Shown: positions 34,942 through 45,860 of the stretch, piece by piece
How positions within the stretch are numbered: the stretch's first letter is position 1
Layout: each line of letters opens with the position of its first letter
From: Lithobates sylvaticus
Taxonomy: Eukaryota; Chordata; Amphibia; Anura; Ranidae
DNA length: 64,000 nt
NCBI GenBank assembly: GCA_028564925.1
Contig: CM053030.1
Coordinates: 373,514,945 to 373,578,944, forward strand
Reading direction: 5' to 3'
Translations under genes and position numbers: made by a program
The notes under the pieces: model-generated
What the model was told of the DNA's origin: nothing
The model's database searches: none
What the model saw: the letters and a program-made list of their open reading frames with translations, nothing else

Positions 34942-36104
34942 AGCAAATCTGTCACATGTGTATCAAAATTTGCAGTATCACTGACTGAGACAAGGCAGAA
35001 TTTCATATTGGTTTATAAAATGCATGGTAATAAGCAGTTTATACTGTATTAATATGCCATACTGAATAAAACAATAGACCACTGTTACTAAGCTCCTTCT
35101 GGTTGTAGGTATGAGTCACTAAACAGTTGTTGAATTGCTGGGTCCATCTTCAGCCCCCAGTGGTAACCTGCCCTAACTGGACCCAGCAACTCATTGGCAC
35201 ACCAGTAGTGACACAAAAGACTTGGGGAATGACTTTAATATACTAGCAACAATTGTAATTGAGGTAAATGTAAATACCAGTGTAATGTAAGGTATTGCAA
35301 ATAACAGTGCAGCCTAACTACTATGTACACACTCTGTCTAATCACTGTCCAGTGGAATAATAAAAAGCCTCCCAGTAGTGGGACCCCTAAGGTCACTTTG
35401 GAGCGCTCACCTTCAAGGCAAAGGTATTTGTAATCCTTGGGCATCTCAAATGCACCCTGTGTACAGGCATACAAGCAGCTTTCCCTCTTTCTCTTGAAGT
35501 AGCTGCCAGCCACATGCACATGCTCTGCCAGCCCCTAGAGTCCTGTGTTCAATCCCCCCCGGTGCCCTCAGTGACTCTTTAGGATCAGTTGGCTGCTCTT
35601 CTCACTATGCACTCTTGGCTTCCTCTACGGCTCTCCTTGCTCACAGAACACTCTCCATAGCCTGGTTCATTGTGTCCTCTCATGGCTCTTTTGCTCTCTG
35701 CACTGTCTCTCTCTAGGCTCCCTTTCTCAGAAAGCCCACTAATCTTTTCTTCCTACTCTACGCTCCCCAGGGAGCAGGGCCAAGGACCAGCCACAGCTGA
35801 ATAAAATGGTCTTCCTTGCTTCTCCCTTCACCTCTTCCTGCCCAATCAAGCTGTGGGAGATAGAAGGCTGAGCTGCAACATGGCAGCAAAAATTCCCTAG
35901 TCGTGTACCTCAGAATTAAAGGGTCGTCGACCAGGTTTACATAATAAAACCCGATATCTGATTATCTCTAATTGCATATCTTGAGCCACAGACCCATCAA
36001 AAGCATGCAGTAGGTTAGGTCACAGCACCTGATGTGTTCTGGATCAGTTAAACAAAACATTTTAGCCATGAGATTAGCAATTTTGCATCAGCTGAGGTGT
36101 CCAT
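34942..36104. other. No gene seen
   Basis: Mixed sequence; 35090-35230 holds two inverted TGGACCCAGCAA / CTGGGTCCA-type pieces of a possible small foldback. The pyrimidine-rich stretch 35560-35790 could be LTR-like. No domain found. Confidence 0.4.
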
Positions 36105-36835
36105 GAGACCCCCTTCACACTTAAAAACCGTGTCAACTTGCACTTAGAATACAACTCCAATGCAAACTAGAAAGTACAGTAAATGCCAAAGGCCTTGCTT
36201 TGAAATGCACCACAATACATACACGGTGTGTTAAAGAAAGCTGTAATTAAAAAAATGCTAAAAGTCAATTTTTTTTTTCACCATGCATTGGCAGACTATT
36301 CAAAATGAATAGGCATTCTTGATGCAGCTGATGTTGACACGTGTTTGGGGTTTGGAGCATTTTCATTCATCACAAATACGGCAGCCCATCCTCCTGAATA
36401 GGCTGCCCTGCACACAGCAATGGCCCCAAAGAAGCTTCGGGACTTTTTTTTACAGCAGAGCTTGGTGCGTTTTGTACTGGGATTTTTGGTGCAGTGCATT
36501 TCTGAAATGCAAGGAAATGCACAGATGTGAACGGAGCTTCATTGTTCTTGTGTTAACACACCATTTTCACTTTCAGGCCCGATTCACATTTAGCATAGTG
36601 GGAGCGCACATTTTGTGGCTCGTTTTTTTCTTTGACACGCATAGGGCAGCCTGTTGTTTTCAATGGGCTGGACCAAATGTGGCTTATGAGACATTTTGAC
36701 GTTTTGTGGGTTGCTTGCTTTTTAATGTGTGTTTTGCAGCATATGCCACCCGTATTTGCTTCTGTGTTTGGTGTCTGACCAGGAAGTAAGACAGAAGCAA
36801 TGGATATGTTTGGAAACATGGATGAAGACAAGTGA
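36105..36835. mobile_element. Probable old MITE pair with TTCACA-type ends
   Basis: Two adjacent blocks (about 36105-36545 and 36574-36830) contain CCCCCTTCACACTT, GATGTGAACGGAG and CCGATTCACAT end-like texts. They also hold internal CAATGGGCTG / CAGCCCAT palindromes, a style shared with the 4119 and 42541 elements. Boundaries and target sites are not preserved, so the call is tentative. Confidence 0.4.
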
Positions 36836-37404
36836 AGTAAGCGTCTGTAGATTTATTGGAAAGCTTTGATATTTTTGCAAAAAGACTACATGAATGCTTT
36901 ATTGGTACATAGGGGATCTGGAATTTAGAGAGAAAAAAAGGCGAACAAAGGTGAACTTATCGTTTAAACTAGAACGTATAGCTGCACTTTCATTTTAAAT
37001 GTACACTTGCATTTGACCCTGCAACATCTGAAAAAGTCAGTTTGATGGGTTAACTTTCTTGAAGTAAGTCTTGTAATCTATAATATCACTTGCAATATCC
37101 TGCCCTGTGAATACACATTTTCCTCTACTGGAAAAGGAGATGCTGATTACGGTAAGTTTAAAAGAGAGCAGGCCTCCTGTCTCCAAACAGTATCCACTAG
37201 AATTGGCCAGGAATAGGTTTTTGAACAGCAAAATTGATGTCAGTACACACCCAGGACATGCTGCTGGAAACAAGATTTGTATTCAGTACAGGTAACTTAT
37301 TGGCATTTTTCAAAGACTGCAGGGACAAGCACAAATGTATAATTCACACTGAAAGTACAGCTATACTTGAAATCTCTGACACTTCCAAAATCTTTGCATG
37401 GCAC
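36836..37404. other. No gene seen
   Basis: A/T-rich sequence with short frames on both strands and no recognisable domain or terminal repeat. Confidence 0.5.
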
Positions 37405-37504
37405 CAGGGCCATCTTTAATATTGATTGGACCCTGGGCAAACATTTTCTTTGGGCCCCCAGCTTCAATCAAGCCCCCCCTCCCCCACTCTGAGACAAACA
37501 ATAA

Positions 37505-37905
37505 ATAGCAGCTAGACTCAAAATCAGGTCAGGCAGCAATTGCGAATTGTTGCCAGAGGTTACAGCATACCATTACTGCTCATTAACTGGATGCTAGAAA
37601 TGCTAGAAATTACAGCACACATTACAACTCATTGATTATTTGCTAGAGGTTACAGCACATGATTTCTGCTAACCAATTGGATGCTAGAGGTTACTGCACA
37701 TCCTTACCTCTCACTGGTTGCTAGAGGTTACATGCTTACCGCTCACTGATTGGTTGCAAGAGGTTACTGCACATTATTACCGCTCAGTGATTGGTTGCTA
37801 GAGGTTACTGTGCATCATTACCACTTACTTATTGGTTGCTAGAGGTCACAGCACATCAATACGGCTCACTGATTGGATGCTGAAGGTTACAGCACATCAT
37901 CTTCT
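37505..37905. repeat. Tandem repeat, unit about 41-46 bp
   Basis: About nine imperfect copies of a unit containing TTGCTAGAGGTTACTGCACA and ATTACCGCTCACTGATTGG. They lie inside the hAT-like element. Units differ by point changes and small gaps. Confidence 0.85.
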
Positions 37906-38059
37906 CACTGCCTTCACACCATGGACTGGGGAGGGGAGGGGACCCGCCAATAGACAGAAAACTCCTAGGACTTGTTATTAGCAATGAGTAGAGCAAAGCA
38001 CACACAGCTATGAAGATTAACTGAGTGCAGCTAGGAACAGAGCCCAATAGGAGCAGTAT

Positions 38060-38625
38060 CCCTGCAGGGTTTAGGGGTGAGCTGTGTACAGAGTGCAGGG
38101 TTTAGGGGTGAGCTGTGTACAGAGTGTAGGGTTTAGGGGTGAGTTGTGTACAGAGTGCAGGGTTTTTGGGGTGAGCTGTGTACAGATCGCAGGGCTTAGG
38201 GGTGAGCTGTGTATGGAGTGCAGGATTGAGGGGTGAGCTGTGTATAGAGTGCAGGATTGAGGGTTGAGCTGTGTACGGAGTGCAGGATTGAGGGGTGAGC
38301 TGTGTACAGAGTGCAGGTTTGAGGTGTGGGCTGTGTAGGGAGTGCAGGATTGAGGGGTGAGCTGTGTACGAAGTGCAGGAATGATGGGGTGAGCTGTGTA
38401 CGGAGTGCAGGATTGAGGGGTGAGTTGTGTACGGAGTGCAGGAGCTTGAGGGGTGACCTGTGTATGGAGTGCAGGGTGTAAGGGTGATCTGTGTATGGAG
38501 TGCAGGGTTTTTAGGGGTGATCTTTGTATGGAGTGCAGAGTTTAGGGGTGATCTGTGTGGAGTGCAGGATTGAGGGGTGATCTGTGTATGGAGTGCAGGA
38601 TTGAGGGGTGATCTGTGTACAACCA
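38060..38625. repeat. Minisatellite, about 31-bp unit
   Basis: About 17 copies of GTGCAGGATTGAGGGGTGAG followed by CTGTGTACGGA, with variants. The 174-residue minus-strand frame rich in His, Pro, Ser and Thr (HTQLTPQSC type) is produced by this array and is not a gene. It ends at a C-run at 38629-38643. Confidence 0.9.
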
Positions 38626-38949
38626 AGTCCCCCCCCCCCCCCCAAGTACAGAGATTTCCTCCCCCCAGAATCCAGTTTGAAGCTCACCCCCCATCAATAA
38701 AGAGCATTCCTCTGACATCAATCCCCCCTCCTCCCCTTTCAAATACTGAGCATTCCAACCAACTAAATAACATCAGAGTGGGGCTGCAGAAGAGAAGTTG
38801 TAACTTACTACATGTCCGTGGAGCAGCTTCTGCCTGTGTACATCCCCATCCCCCCTCTGCTCTCGCCTCTCTCTCTGCTCTCCTATAGAGATAGATAGAC
38901 AAGTTGTTTTGCAGAGCAGAGAGAGTTCTAAATGGCCGCCAGGAGAGTG

Positions 38950-38998
38950 CTGTCACTTGTAAATACAGAAGCATCGCTTCTGTATTTACAAGTGACAG
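38950..38998. repeat. Perfect 23-bp hairpin with 3-nt loop
   Basis: The arms CTGTCACTTGTAAATACAG + AAGC and GCTT + CTGTATTTACAAGTGACAG pair without a mismatch around ATC. Inside the hAT-like element near its right end. In RNA it would be an unusually stable stem; function unknown. Confidence 0.95.
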
Positions 38999-39156
38999 TA
39001 GCAAGCAGCTCAGCAGCCAGTGCCGGATCATTGAGGTAGAGGAACTCAGCTGAAAAAAGCCAGCGGGCAGCACGGGCTCCAGTGGCAGCTGCTTTGGGCC
39101 CCGAACAATGGCAGGGCCCTGGGCAGATGCCCCGTTTGCCCTGCATTAAAGATTAC

Positions 39157-39842
39157 TGTCATACCTAAAATGCACATTTTTTTAATATAGCACCAGCCAA
39201 TATATTAGGGTCATGTGTTTCTGAAAGAGATCTTCAACATATCTCAAATTAACTCACTCCTAATGGAAGTTTTTATAATTCCATAGATATGGCAGAATAC
39301 TACGTTAGAAAATTTTGTATGTTTCACTGCGCTTAGGATTCCAAAAATCACCTAGTGTTATATATTTCAGTGCTGCTACTTAAATAATAAATCCCAAATG
39401 TTTTGTGGCATTAATATTAGTGTACCAACTAATAATCAATTCCACAGTAGCGCAACCACTGCTACTATGCAGTGGACAATCATATATCTGCAAGTAATAT
39501 AATCAAAATGTGACAATAATACAAAATATTCAAAAATGTCTAAATCATACAAATAAGTCCATGGCTCCTTACAGGGACAGCCGTACAGGGACAGCAATAA
39601 GCTAATACCATGTCTGATTCACATACCTAGCTTGCTTGTATTTAAAAACAATGCATTAATTATGCATTAAAGTAGATTTCTAGTATAAACCTAACTAGTC
39701 TTAAAAATGCTCCCCCCTCCTACTAACACCTATGCTGACTAAGTTGTGTAAGAAAGATGTGTAGCCAGACACTGGTCTACAGCAACATGAGGGAGGAAAC
39801 CATGCCCTCTGTTGCTCTACTTTTTACTGTAATGCTGACACT
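39157..39842. other. A/T-rich sequence, no gene seen
   Basis: No domain, terminal repeat or tandem structure recognised. Confidence 0.5.
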
Positions 39843-39844
39843 TA

Positions 39845-40256
39845 AGCCCCATACACACGGTCGGATTTTCCGATGGATTCTGTCCTATCAGACAATGTTG
39901 TCGGAAATTCGGACCGTGTGTAGGTACCATCGGACAGTTTCCATCGGATTGTCCGACGGACAAAGTCCTATCTCCTGCTGGATAGATTTTTTGACAACAA
40001 AGTCCGATCACACCAAATCCGATCGTGTGTAGCGAATTCCGACGGACAAAGTGCTACGCATGCTCAGATCACATTACAAGACCAAAGCTATTGGCTACTA
40101 GCCTCTACGTAGTCCCGTCGTACGCAACAAACGTCACCACGTTCAAAATGATCGGATTTTCCGACAACTTTGTCCGACCGTGTGTACGCAAAACCAACAT
40201 CGGACAAAGTACGACGGACCTGGTCCTCGGATAATCCGAGCGTGTGTATGGGGCTT
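39845..40256. mobile_element. MITE with AGCCCCATACACACGG ends
   Basis: Terminal inverted repeats AGCCCCATACACACGG and GTGTGTATGGGGCT are flanked by TA on each side. Interior GTCCGAC / GTCGGA palindromes and GGAAATTCGGACCG relate it to the element at 22789. Non-coding. Its right edge directly touches another MITE at 40259. Confidence 0.78.
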
Positions 40257-40258
40257 TA

Positions 40259-40612
40259 GACCCCTTTCACACCAAGGGCGTTTTGCAGGCGCTATATCGT
40301 TAGAAATAGCACCTGCAATCCGCCCTCAAACTTCTGCTCCATTGTCTCCAGTGTGAAAGCCCGAGGGCAGGACGTCAGGAAAAGTCCTGCCAGCAGCTTC
40401 TTCGGAGCGGTGAAGGAGCGGTGTGTTTACCACTTCTCCACCACTGCTCCCCATTGAAATCAATGGGGCAGCGCTGCAATACCGTCGGCAAAACGCCGCT
40501 ATTGCAGTGTATTGCCGTTGGGTTGAACCCTTTCTCGGCTGCTAGCGGGGGGTAAAAGCAACCCGCTAGCGGACGAAATGCGTTGCAAATCCGATGGTAA
40601 AACGGAGGCTGT
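40259..40612. mobile_element. GGCCCCTTTCACAC-family MITE, copy 3, truncated
   Basis: It starts GACCCCTTTCACACC directly after the preceding MITE and carries the family interior (GAGCGGTGAAGGAGCGG, CCATTGAAATCAATGGGGCA, CCCGCTAGCGGACGAAATGC). It stops near 40612 without the expected inverted terminus, so the right end is lost. Confidence 0.75.
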
Positions 40613-41528
40613 GAGGAGAAGCGAGCCTGACCGATTCCCCATGACCTTACGCTGTTTAGCCTATGGGCGGTTTGTGAGTGCACAGCTGGGATTTGTCTTT
40701 CTAGTGTGTCCTTGTTGCAAATAGTCGTACACTATTGTGTGTTTTCTTTTTTCCATATATCCTTTGACCAAAAGACAACGATAAAAGGTCCATATCTAAC
40801 AGAGAAGGGGATTTCTAGCTCCCTTGGATAGATCGGCAGCTAATACAAAGCAGGAAGGACTGTTTTTTTATTGTATTTTCATTGTCATCTGCTATTTATT
40901 GCTATTCCTATTTTCAGCATGTGAATGTGAATGCAATCATAGGAGGTGACACACATACTTATGGTTTTGTTGGAGCAGCACATCACAGTTTTTTGGTGCA
41001 TTATATGTATGCACTGCTTTCACATATAATTGATTTGATTCATAATTTTTATTTTTATTTTTTACACGAGTGGAAATTGTTTGATGAATTTACATATTTT
41101 TATCTTTCTTGTGTTTGGGAGCATTTTTTATATACACATTGGTTCATATTATGAGTATTTATTTAACTTATTTTAGTTAACCGCTACACCTTTTTGGATT
41201 ATTTATTAGTACTTTGGATTATTTATCAGCACCCATTGGCATTAGCACTTTATTGATTTATACTCAGTTGGAACGCACATTTGCACTGTGTTTGCACTTT
41301 ATATCTATTAGCGCACCAATTTTATTTATTCATTATTTACTCTGCATAACATCATCTTTCACATTACATAACAAAACAATTGGGCTAATGTTAGAGTTTT
41401 TTTTTTTTTTCAATTCATGAACGTTTTTTCCCCAAAAATCGCATTTGAAAAATCACTGCGCAAATACCGTCTGACATAAAAATTTTAAACCCACCATTTT
41501 ATTCTATAGTGCCTCTGCTAAAAAAATA
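40613..41528. other. A/T-rich, possible retroelement tail; no gene
   Basis: Very T-rich from 40860 to 41420, with frames giving only hydrophobic low-complexity text. The piece 41430-41529 (AAATCACTGCGCAAATACCG) continues after the next element at 42476-42535, so it is part of an older repeat that was split. No domain seen. Confidence 0.45.
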
Positions 41529-41529
41529 T

Positions 41530-42475
41530 CGTATTTATTGGCATATAACACACACAGGCATATAAAACGCACCTTAATTTTTGGAGGGAAGTTTCAGGGA
41601 AAAACTCTTAAATAAAGAATTTTGAAGCAAAATAAGGGTCAGTGCCCATCAATGTAGCCTTATCAGTGCCCATCTGCAGCCTCACCATTACCCATCATTG
41701 CAGCCTGAGCAGTGCTTATCATTGCAGCCTTGCCCATCATTGCAGCCTAATCAGTGCCCATCTGCAGCCTTGCCCATCATTGCAGCATGATCAGTGCCCA
41801 TCTGAAGCCTTGCCCATCATTGCAGTCTGATCAGTGCCCATCTGCAGCCTTGCACATCATTGCAGCATGATCAGTGCTCATCTGCAGCCTTGCCCATCAT
41901 TGCAGCATGATCAGTGCTCATCTGCAGCCTTGCCCATCATTGCAGCATGATCAGTGCCCATCTGCAGCCTTGCCCATCATTGCAGCCTTGCCCATGATTG
42001 CAGCCTGATCAGTGCCCATCTGCAGCCTTGCCCATGATTGCAGCATAATCAGTGCCCATCTGCAGCCACCTTGCCCATCATTGCAGCATAATCAGTGCTC
42101 ATCTGCAGCCTTGTCCATCATTGTAGCCTTGTCCCTCTTTGCAGCATGATCAGTGCGCATCTGCAGCCTTGTTATTGCCGAAATAGACAGAGCCGGATCC
42201 CCTGTGTACTCGGCTCGGCTTGCAGTCCCGCCCAGTCCCGCCCCTTGGCCCAGCTCCTATGATGGATGTAACACTGGTCCAATGGCGGGACATGAATGCT
42301 AGACTGGGTGTGACTGCGAGCAGAGCAGAGTACACAGGAGATTCAGCTCTGTCTATTTCGGGGGCGCTCGTTCCCTCCTTCCCCTCCGAGGCAGCCGTTC
42401 GGCGTATAACATGCACACGTGATTTTCCCCTGATTTTAAGTGGGGAAAAGTGTGTGTTATACGCCGATAAATACG
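41530..42475. mobile_element. DNA transposon with CGTATTTATTGGC ends and internal minisatellite
   Basis: The left end CGTATTTATTGGCATATAAC mirrors the right end GTTATACGCCGATAAATACG. Flanking TAT and GTATA suggest a short TA-containing target. Adjacent inner text AATTTTTGGAGGGAAG mirrors GATTTTAAGTGGGG. It lacks a transposase and contains a 40-bp minisatellite. It interrupts an older repeat whose halves end at 41529 and resume at 42476. Confidence 0.75.
41640..42175. repeat. Minisatellite, 40-bp unit
   Basis: About 13 copies of a 40-bp unit made of CATTGCAGCATGATCAGTGC and CCATCTGCAGCCTTGCCCAT, some copies shortened. It lies wholly within the 41530-42475 element, so it expanded after or with that element. 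There are no unique spacers, so it is not a CRISPR-like array. Confidence 0.92.
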
Positions 42476-42540
42476 GTATATAATGTTTTGGGTTCTAAGT
42501 AATTTTCTAGCAAAAAAAGTTATAGTTGTAACCTATGACT

Positions 42541-42985
42541 AGGGTTGCACCGATACCACTTTTTACTTGCGAGTATGAGTATCGATACTTTTGGTCAAGT
42601 ACTCGCTGATATCGAGTACTGATATGTTTGTGGTGTGGTTTGAGCCCATGCTTAATGCATGGGCTTAAATTGCACTGCAAAGAATTTCATGTGATTGGAA
42701 CAGGAATGCGGTGTGATTTCTGTCCAAATCAAATGCGGTTTCCTGCACCACTCCTATGTGAACCCAGGCTGAAGTCATTATGACAAGCCTCGGTTCACAC
42801 ATGAACGGTGCAGGGAAACTGGACAGGAATCGCACTGCAATCCTGTTTAAATCGCTTGTGATTCTTTGCAGTTCGATTTGAGACCATTCATTTTGTATGG
42901 GCTCAAATCGCACCGCAAAGGTATGGGTTTCATGTATCGGAGCATTTGCACGAGTATGAGTACTCAATATTGGTGCAAATTTACC
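42541..42985. mobile_element. Foldback MITE with CTAGGGTTGCACCGATACC end
   Basis: The left end is CTAGGGTTGCACCGATACC; the right side decays near GAGTACTCAATATTGGTGCA, its inverse. The interior is an imperfect palindrome: GAGCCCATGCTTAATGC / ATGGGCTCAAATCGCACCGC, and AATCGCACTGCAATCC against GCACTGCAAAGAATT. The same terminus closes the fragment at 3425. Confidence 0.7.
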
Positions 42986-44185
42986 AATGACAGTTTTTTT
43001 GCCATTTTTTTCCTGGTGAGATCCTGGTGACCATAGACAAATTGAGATCTCTGTAACAGGGGAAGACAGCAATACAAACCGTGACAGAGGATTTCACCTC
43101 CCCCAACTAAACAAGCAAAGCAAGGATTTTCCATACTTCTCTTTGTGTCCACACAGATAGTAAAGTAAAATCTCCCCAATGACTACAAAAAAAAGACAGA
43201 GATCCAAACTCTTCCCCACTCGGGCTGTGCTCTATATAAGACAATGTATAGTACCAACTCAATGTGATCCACATACTAAAACCACTATCACTGTCAAGTA
43301 GGAATGTGCTCGGGCGTGTTTGGGATCCCATCTGCCCGACCCCGCAAGGAAGCTGACACTGCACACCGCTAATTACAGGCAGTGAGACATTTCCCAGTCC
43401 GCAGCTGCACAGATCGGGAAATGTCTCACTACCTGTGATTAAGGGTGTGCAGTGTCGGCTTCCTGGCGGGATCGGGCATGTGGGTTGGGACTAGGAACCC
43501 GAACACGGCCGGGCCCATCACTACTGTCAAGGGCCATATTTAGCAAAGCTTGTGAAAAAAATGACCTGTGTAGTCCAGTGGCCAGCAATGAGTTTCACTG
43601 GCAAACGACAGCTAGAAAATGTATACATGAATCAGATTGGCTGCTGTGATCAGATGATGTTTTTTTTTTATATATACTCTAAATAACTTTAAAAAATTTG
43701 TTCTCATTTTGAATAATTTTTTACTTACAAGGTAAACTGAAACTAGTAAATCTGACTCTACAAAGAGATATATATTAATGTAATCCCTACAGTATACTGC
43801 TGAGCTATGTAACTACTATTGCAGCTGTTCCAGGCACACCCCTGTGCTTAGGACACAATATTAACTGAAAGCATTAGAGCTCCCTTGACCTTCAATATGC
43901 TCTTCTCAATCCATCACTTAAGGTCTTGGTGTCCCACAGTTCCCGTTTATCTATGACAGTGTTGGATTGATCTTTAGGTTGGAATAATTATTTTCCTCCA
44001 AGTAAGACACCAGATACAGATCATCTGATTGACTGCTACAGTATTTCACTGCAGAAAGAAATGTGGTTTTATTACCCTATCAGTGCATTTATATTTTCTA
44101 TATTACCAAACTTATTATCTCTGGATATGATTTAATATAAATATGTTTTAAAGATTAAAGATAATCAGGTTGTATTTAGCAATGC
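42986..44185. other. Unassigned except for one hAT MITE
   Basis: Apart from the element at 43299-43523 I see no gene or boundary. The block 43010-43250 (CAGGGGAAGACAGCAATACA and similar) resembles text at 45930-46180 (GACAGGAAGTGAATGG) and may be an old dispersed repeat. Confidence 0.45.
43299..43523. mobile_element. Small palindromic hAT MITE
   Basis: A 225-bp element flanked by an exact 8-bp duplication CTGTCAAG at 43291-43298 and 43524-43531. Ends are TAGGAATGTGC and, inverted, TAGTGATGGGC. The interior is one hairpin: GGAAGCTGACACTGCACACC mirrors GTGTGCAGTGTCGGCTTCC, and GTGAGACATTTCCC mirrors GGGAAATGTCTCAC. hAT superfamily by target length. Confidence 0.9.
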
Positions 44186-44189
44186 TTAA

Positions 44190-44641
44190 AGTGATTATAA
44201 AGGAAACATTTTTTTTAAATTGCACAGAGGGGCCCCGAACCTCCTCTTCTTGGATCCCCCTTTGGCTCTCCTGGCCCCTCCTCTCTGTCCAGTGCCCCCA
44301 TGGCACTTCCCATGGGGGCACTTGTACGTGCTCTCTCCCGATCACCGCTGCTGCATCCATTGACACAGACAGTGGGAATGGGATTTACCCTCGCCCCCTG
44401 CCCCCTTTATCACTGGCTTTGATTGACAGCAGTGGGAGCCAATGACTGCTGGTGCCCCAGCAAAGCCAGTGAGACACAGAAGTGAGGGGAGAGAAGAACT
44501 GCAGATGTGTACAGCACTGGATTGAATGAGAGCTTAGCTAGGTAAAATTGGGATGAGGGGCCAATACTGATGCCTAAACATTTTTCACCTTAATACATTC
44601 CTTGCATTTAGGTAAAAAAATGTTTAGGTTTTAGAACTACT
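44190..44641. mobile_element. TTAA-flanked MITE, family A copy 3
   Basis: Bounded by TTAA at 44186-44189 and 44642-44645. Ends AGTGATTATAAAGG and, inverted, AGTAGTTCTAAAACC. Interior text near 44225-44470 (AACCTCCTCTTCTTGGATCC, GGGAGCCAATGACTGC) is the inverse of family A interiors. The right TTAA also serves as the left border of the next element. Confidence 0.75.
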
Positions 44642-44645
44642 TTAA

Positions 44646-45860
44646 AGTGGTTCAAAAGTCATAAGGTTTATTACCTTAATGCATTATATGCATTAATACT
44701 AAAAAAAAAACGTTCTTTGCGGGAGTCGGTACCCACCCCCCCTAAATACTTGAGACTTCAGTAGTGTATCAACCCATCGCTGTGCCCATCTTGTAGGACT
44801 TTTTTCCTCACTACTTTCTCATAGGCTTGGCTGAGAGCAGCAGGAGCCATTGACGCCTGCCACTGTAGGTCAAATCCAGTGAGCAAAGAGCGGAGTGTAA
44901 GCTGGGCTAGGGTTTAGCAGCTTCACTGAGGGAATCGCACGTACTGACTTTATAAACCAAGCAACGTTTATTACTGGAGATCCGGTAGTAGGAAGAGTAT
45001 TTACAGCAATAATGCACGCAGTTTCACTCCAAACATGGAGGCACAGATACACAGAACAGTCACTTCTGATGTAAGCGGTAATTGTATTCGTCAGCACTAT
45101 AGGCACTTTCCACTGACTAACACAGTATAAACCCAAGCAAACAATGCATATGTGTAGAGGCTGATATTCACACACGTTACCCGGAAACAACGGTATTTCT
45201 TCACCAGATGGATATAGGCATCTGATACGCTTGTCCCGCCCTCACAGTGAGGGCACCGGTTTTATTATCCGCCATGGGGAGTTTTACATCCGACCAGGAT
45301 TGCTGATACAGAACTCCGTAGGAGTTCCCTGAGCTATCCCTCACAGGCCGGAACACTCTTCCTATCTTCTCCTGACTCTGCCTCACAAGCAGGTCTCTCT
45401 CCCTGCCTATACACACACGTGTTCTGTTCTCAACGTGGCTGGGCTTTCCTATATAAGATATCCACCCTAAAATGGCAGACGAAATCTCCCAAATGGTGTT
45501 GGAGACAATTATAGTGGCCAAACAGCTCTGAACATATGTACACATAACATATCAAATCGGCTGAAAAGGAAGTATATACACTTGCTAACCCACTACCTCT
45601 TGCAGCCAGCTAGGCTGCCCTGCACTACAGCTGCCTACAGGAGGGTGGGGCCGAACAACATTATGTGTGGCAATGAAAGCACACAGCCCGGTTTGGGATT
45701 GAGCCCACAAACGTGCCATCATAGGAAGCGACTTCCTATGGTGCAACACCCGGAAGAGGATGGACCTGGATCGCTGGGGGGACTCCAGAAGAGGAGGTTC
45801 AGGGCTGCTCTGTGCAATACCATAGCACAGAGCAGGTAGGTATAACATGTTTTTTGTTTT
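44646..45860. mobile_element. TTAA-type MITE, family A copy 4, interrupted
   Basis: It starts AGTGGTTCAAAAGTC directly after TTAA 44642-44645. Family A interior text appears on both sides of a solo LTR: GCAGGAGCCATTGACGCCTG and CAAATCCAGTGAG to the left, then GGTGGGGCCGAAC, ACCCGGAAGAGGATGG and AGAAGAGGAGGTTCAGG to the right. The right end near 45860 has lost its TTAA border. Confidence 0.68.
44896..45639 (-). mobile_element. Solo LTR
   Basis: A 744-bp segment, on the minus strand starting TGTAGGCAGCTG and ending GCTTACA, flanked by GGAG at 44892-44895 and 45640-45643. TG...CA ends with a short target duplication and no internal coding region mark a solo LTR left by recombination between two LTRs. 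On the minus strand a TATATA-type box lies near 45450 and an AATAAA near 44970, in the right order for promoter and polyadenylation. Family undetermined; fossil. Confidence 0.7.

Larger units (their letters stand above)
37405..39156. mobile_element. hAT-like element carrying minisatellites
   Basis: The left end CAGGGCCATCTTTAAT and the right end ATTAAAGAT, with internal GGGCCCTGGGCAGATGCC against GGACCCTGGGCAAAC, are an imperfect inverted pair. CAGGG-type termini suggest hAT. The 1.75-kb interior holds two tandem arrays (37505-37905 and 38060-38625), a C-run and a 49-bp perfect hairpin. No transposase frame is present. The right terminal few bases look eroded and no 8-bp target duplication was found. 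Confidence 0.6.

Noticed and set aside
35225-35519. 94-residue minus-strand frame as a small secreted protein
   Set aside because: No signal-peptide-like start or family resemblance, and the surroundings look like unassigned repeat DNA.
38102-38626. 174-residue minus-strand frame rich in His, Pro and Thr
   Set aside because: Fully explained by the 31-bp minisatellite.
41640-42175. Regular direct repeats resembling a CRISPR array
   Set aside because: The 40-bp units are contiguous with no unique spacers, and the sequence is from a vertebrate.
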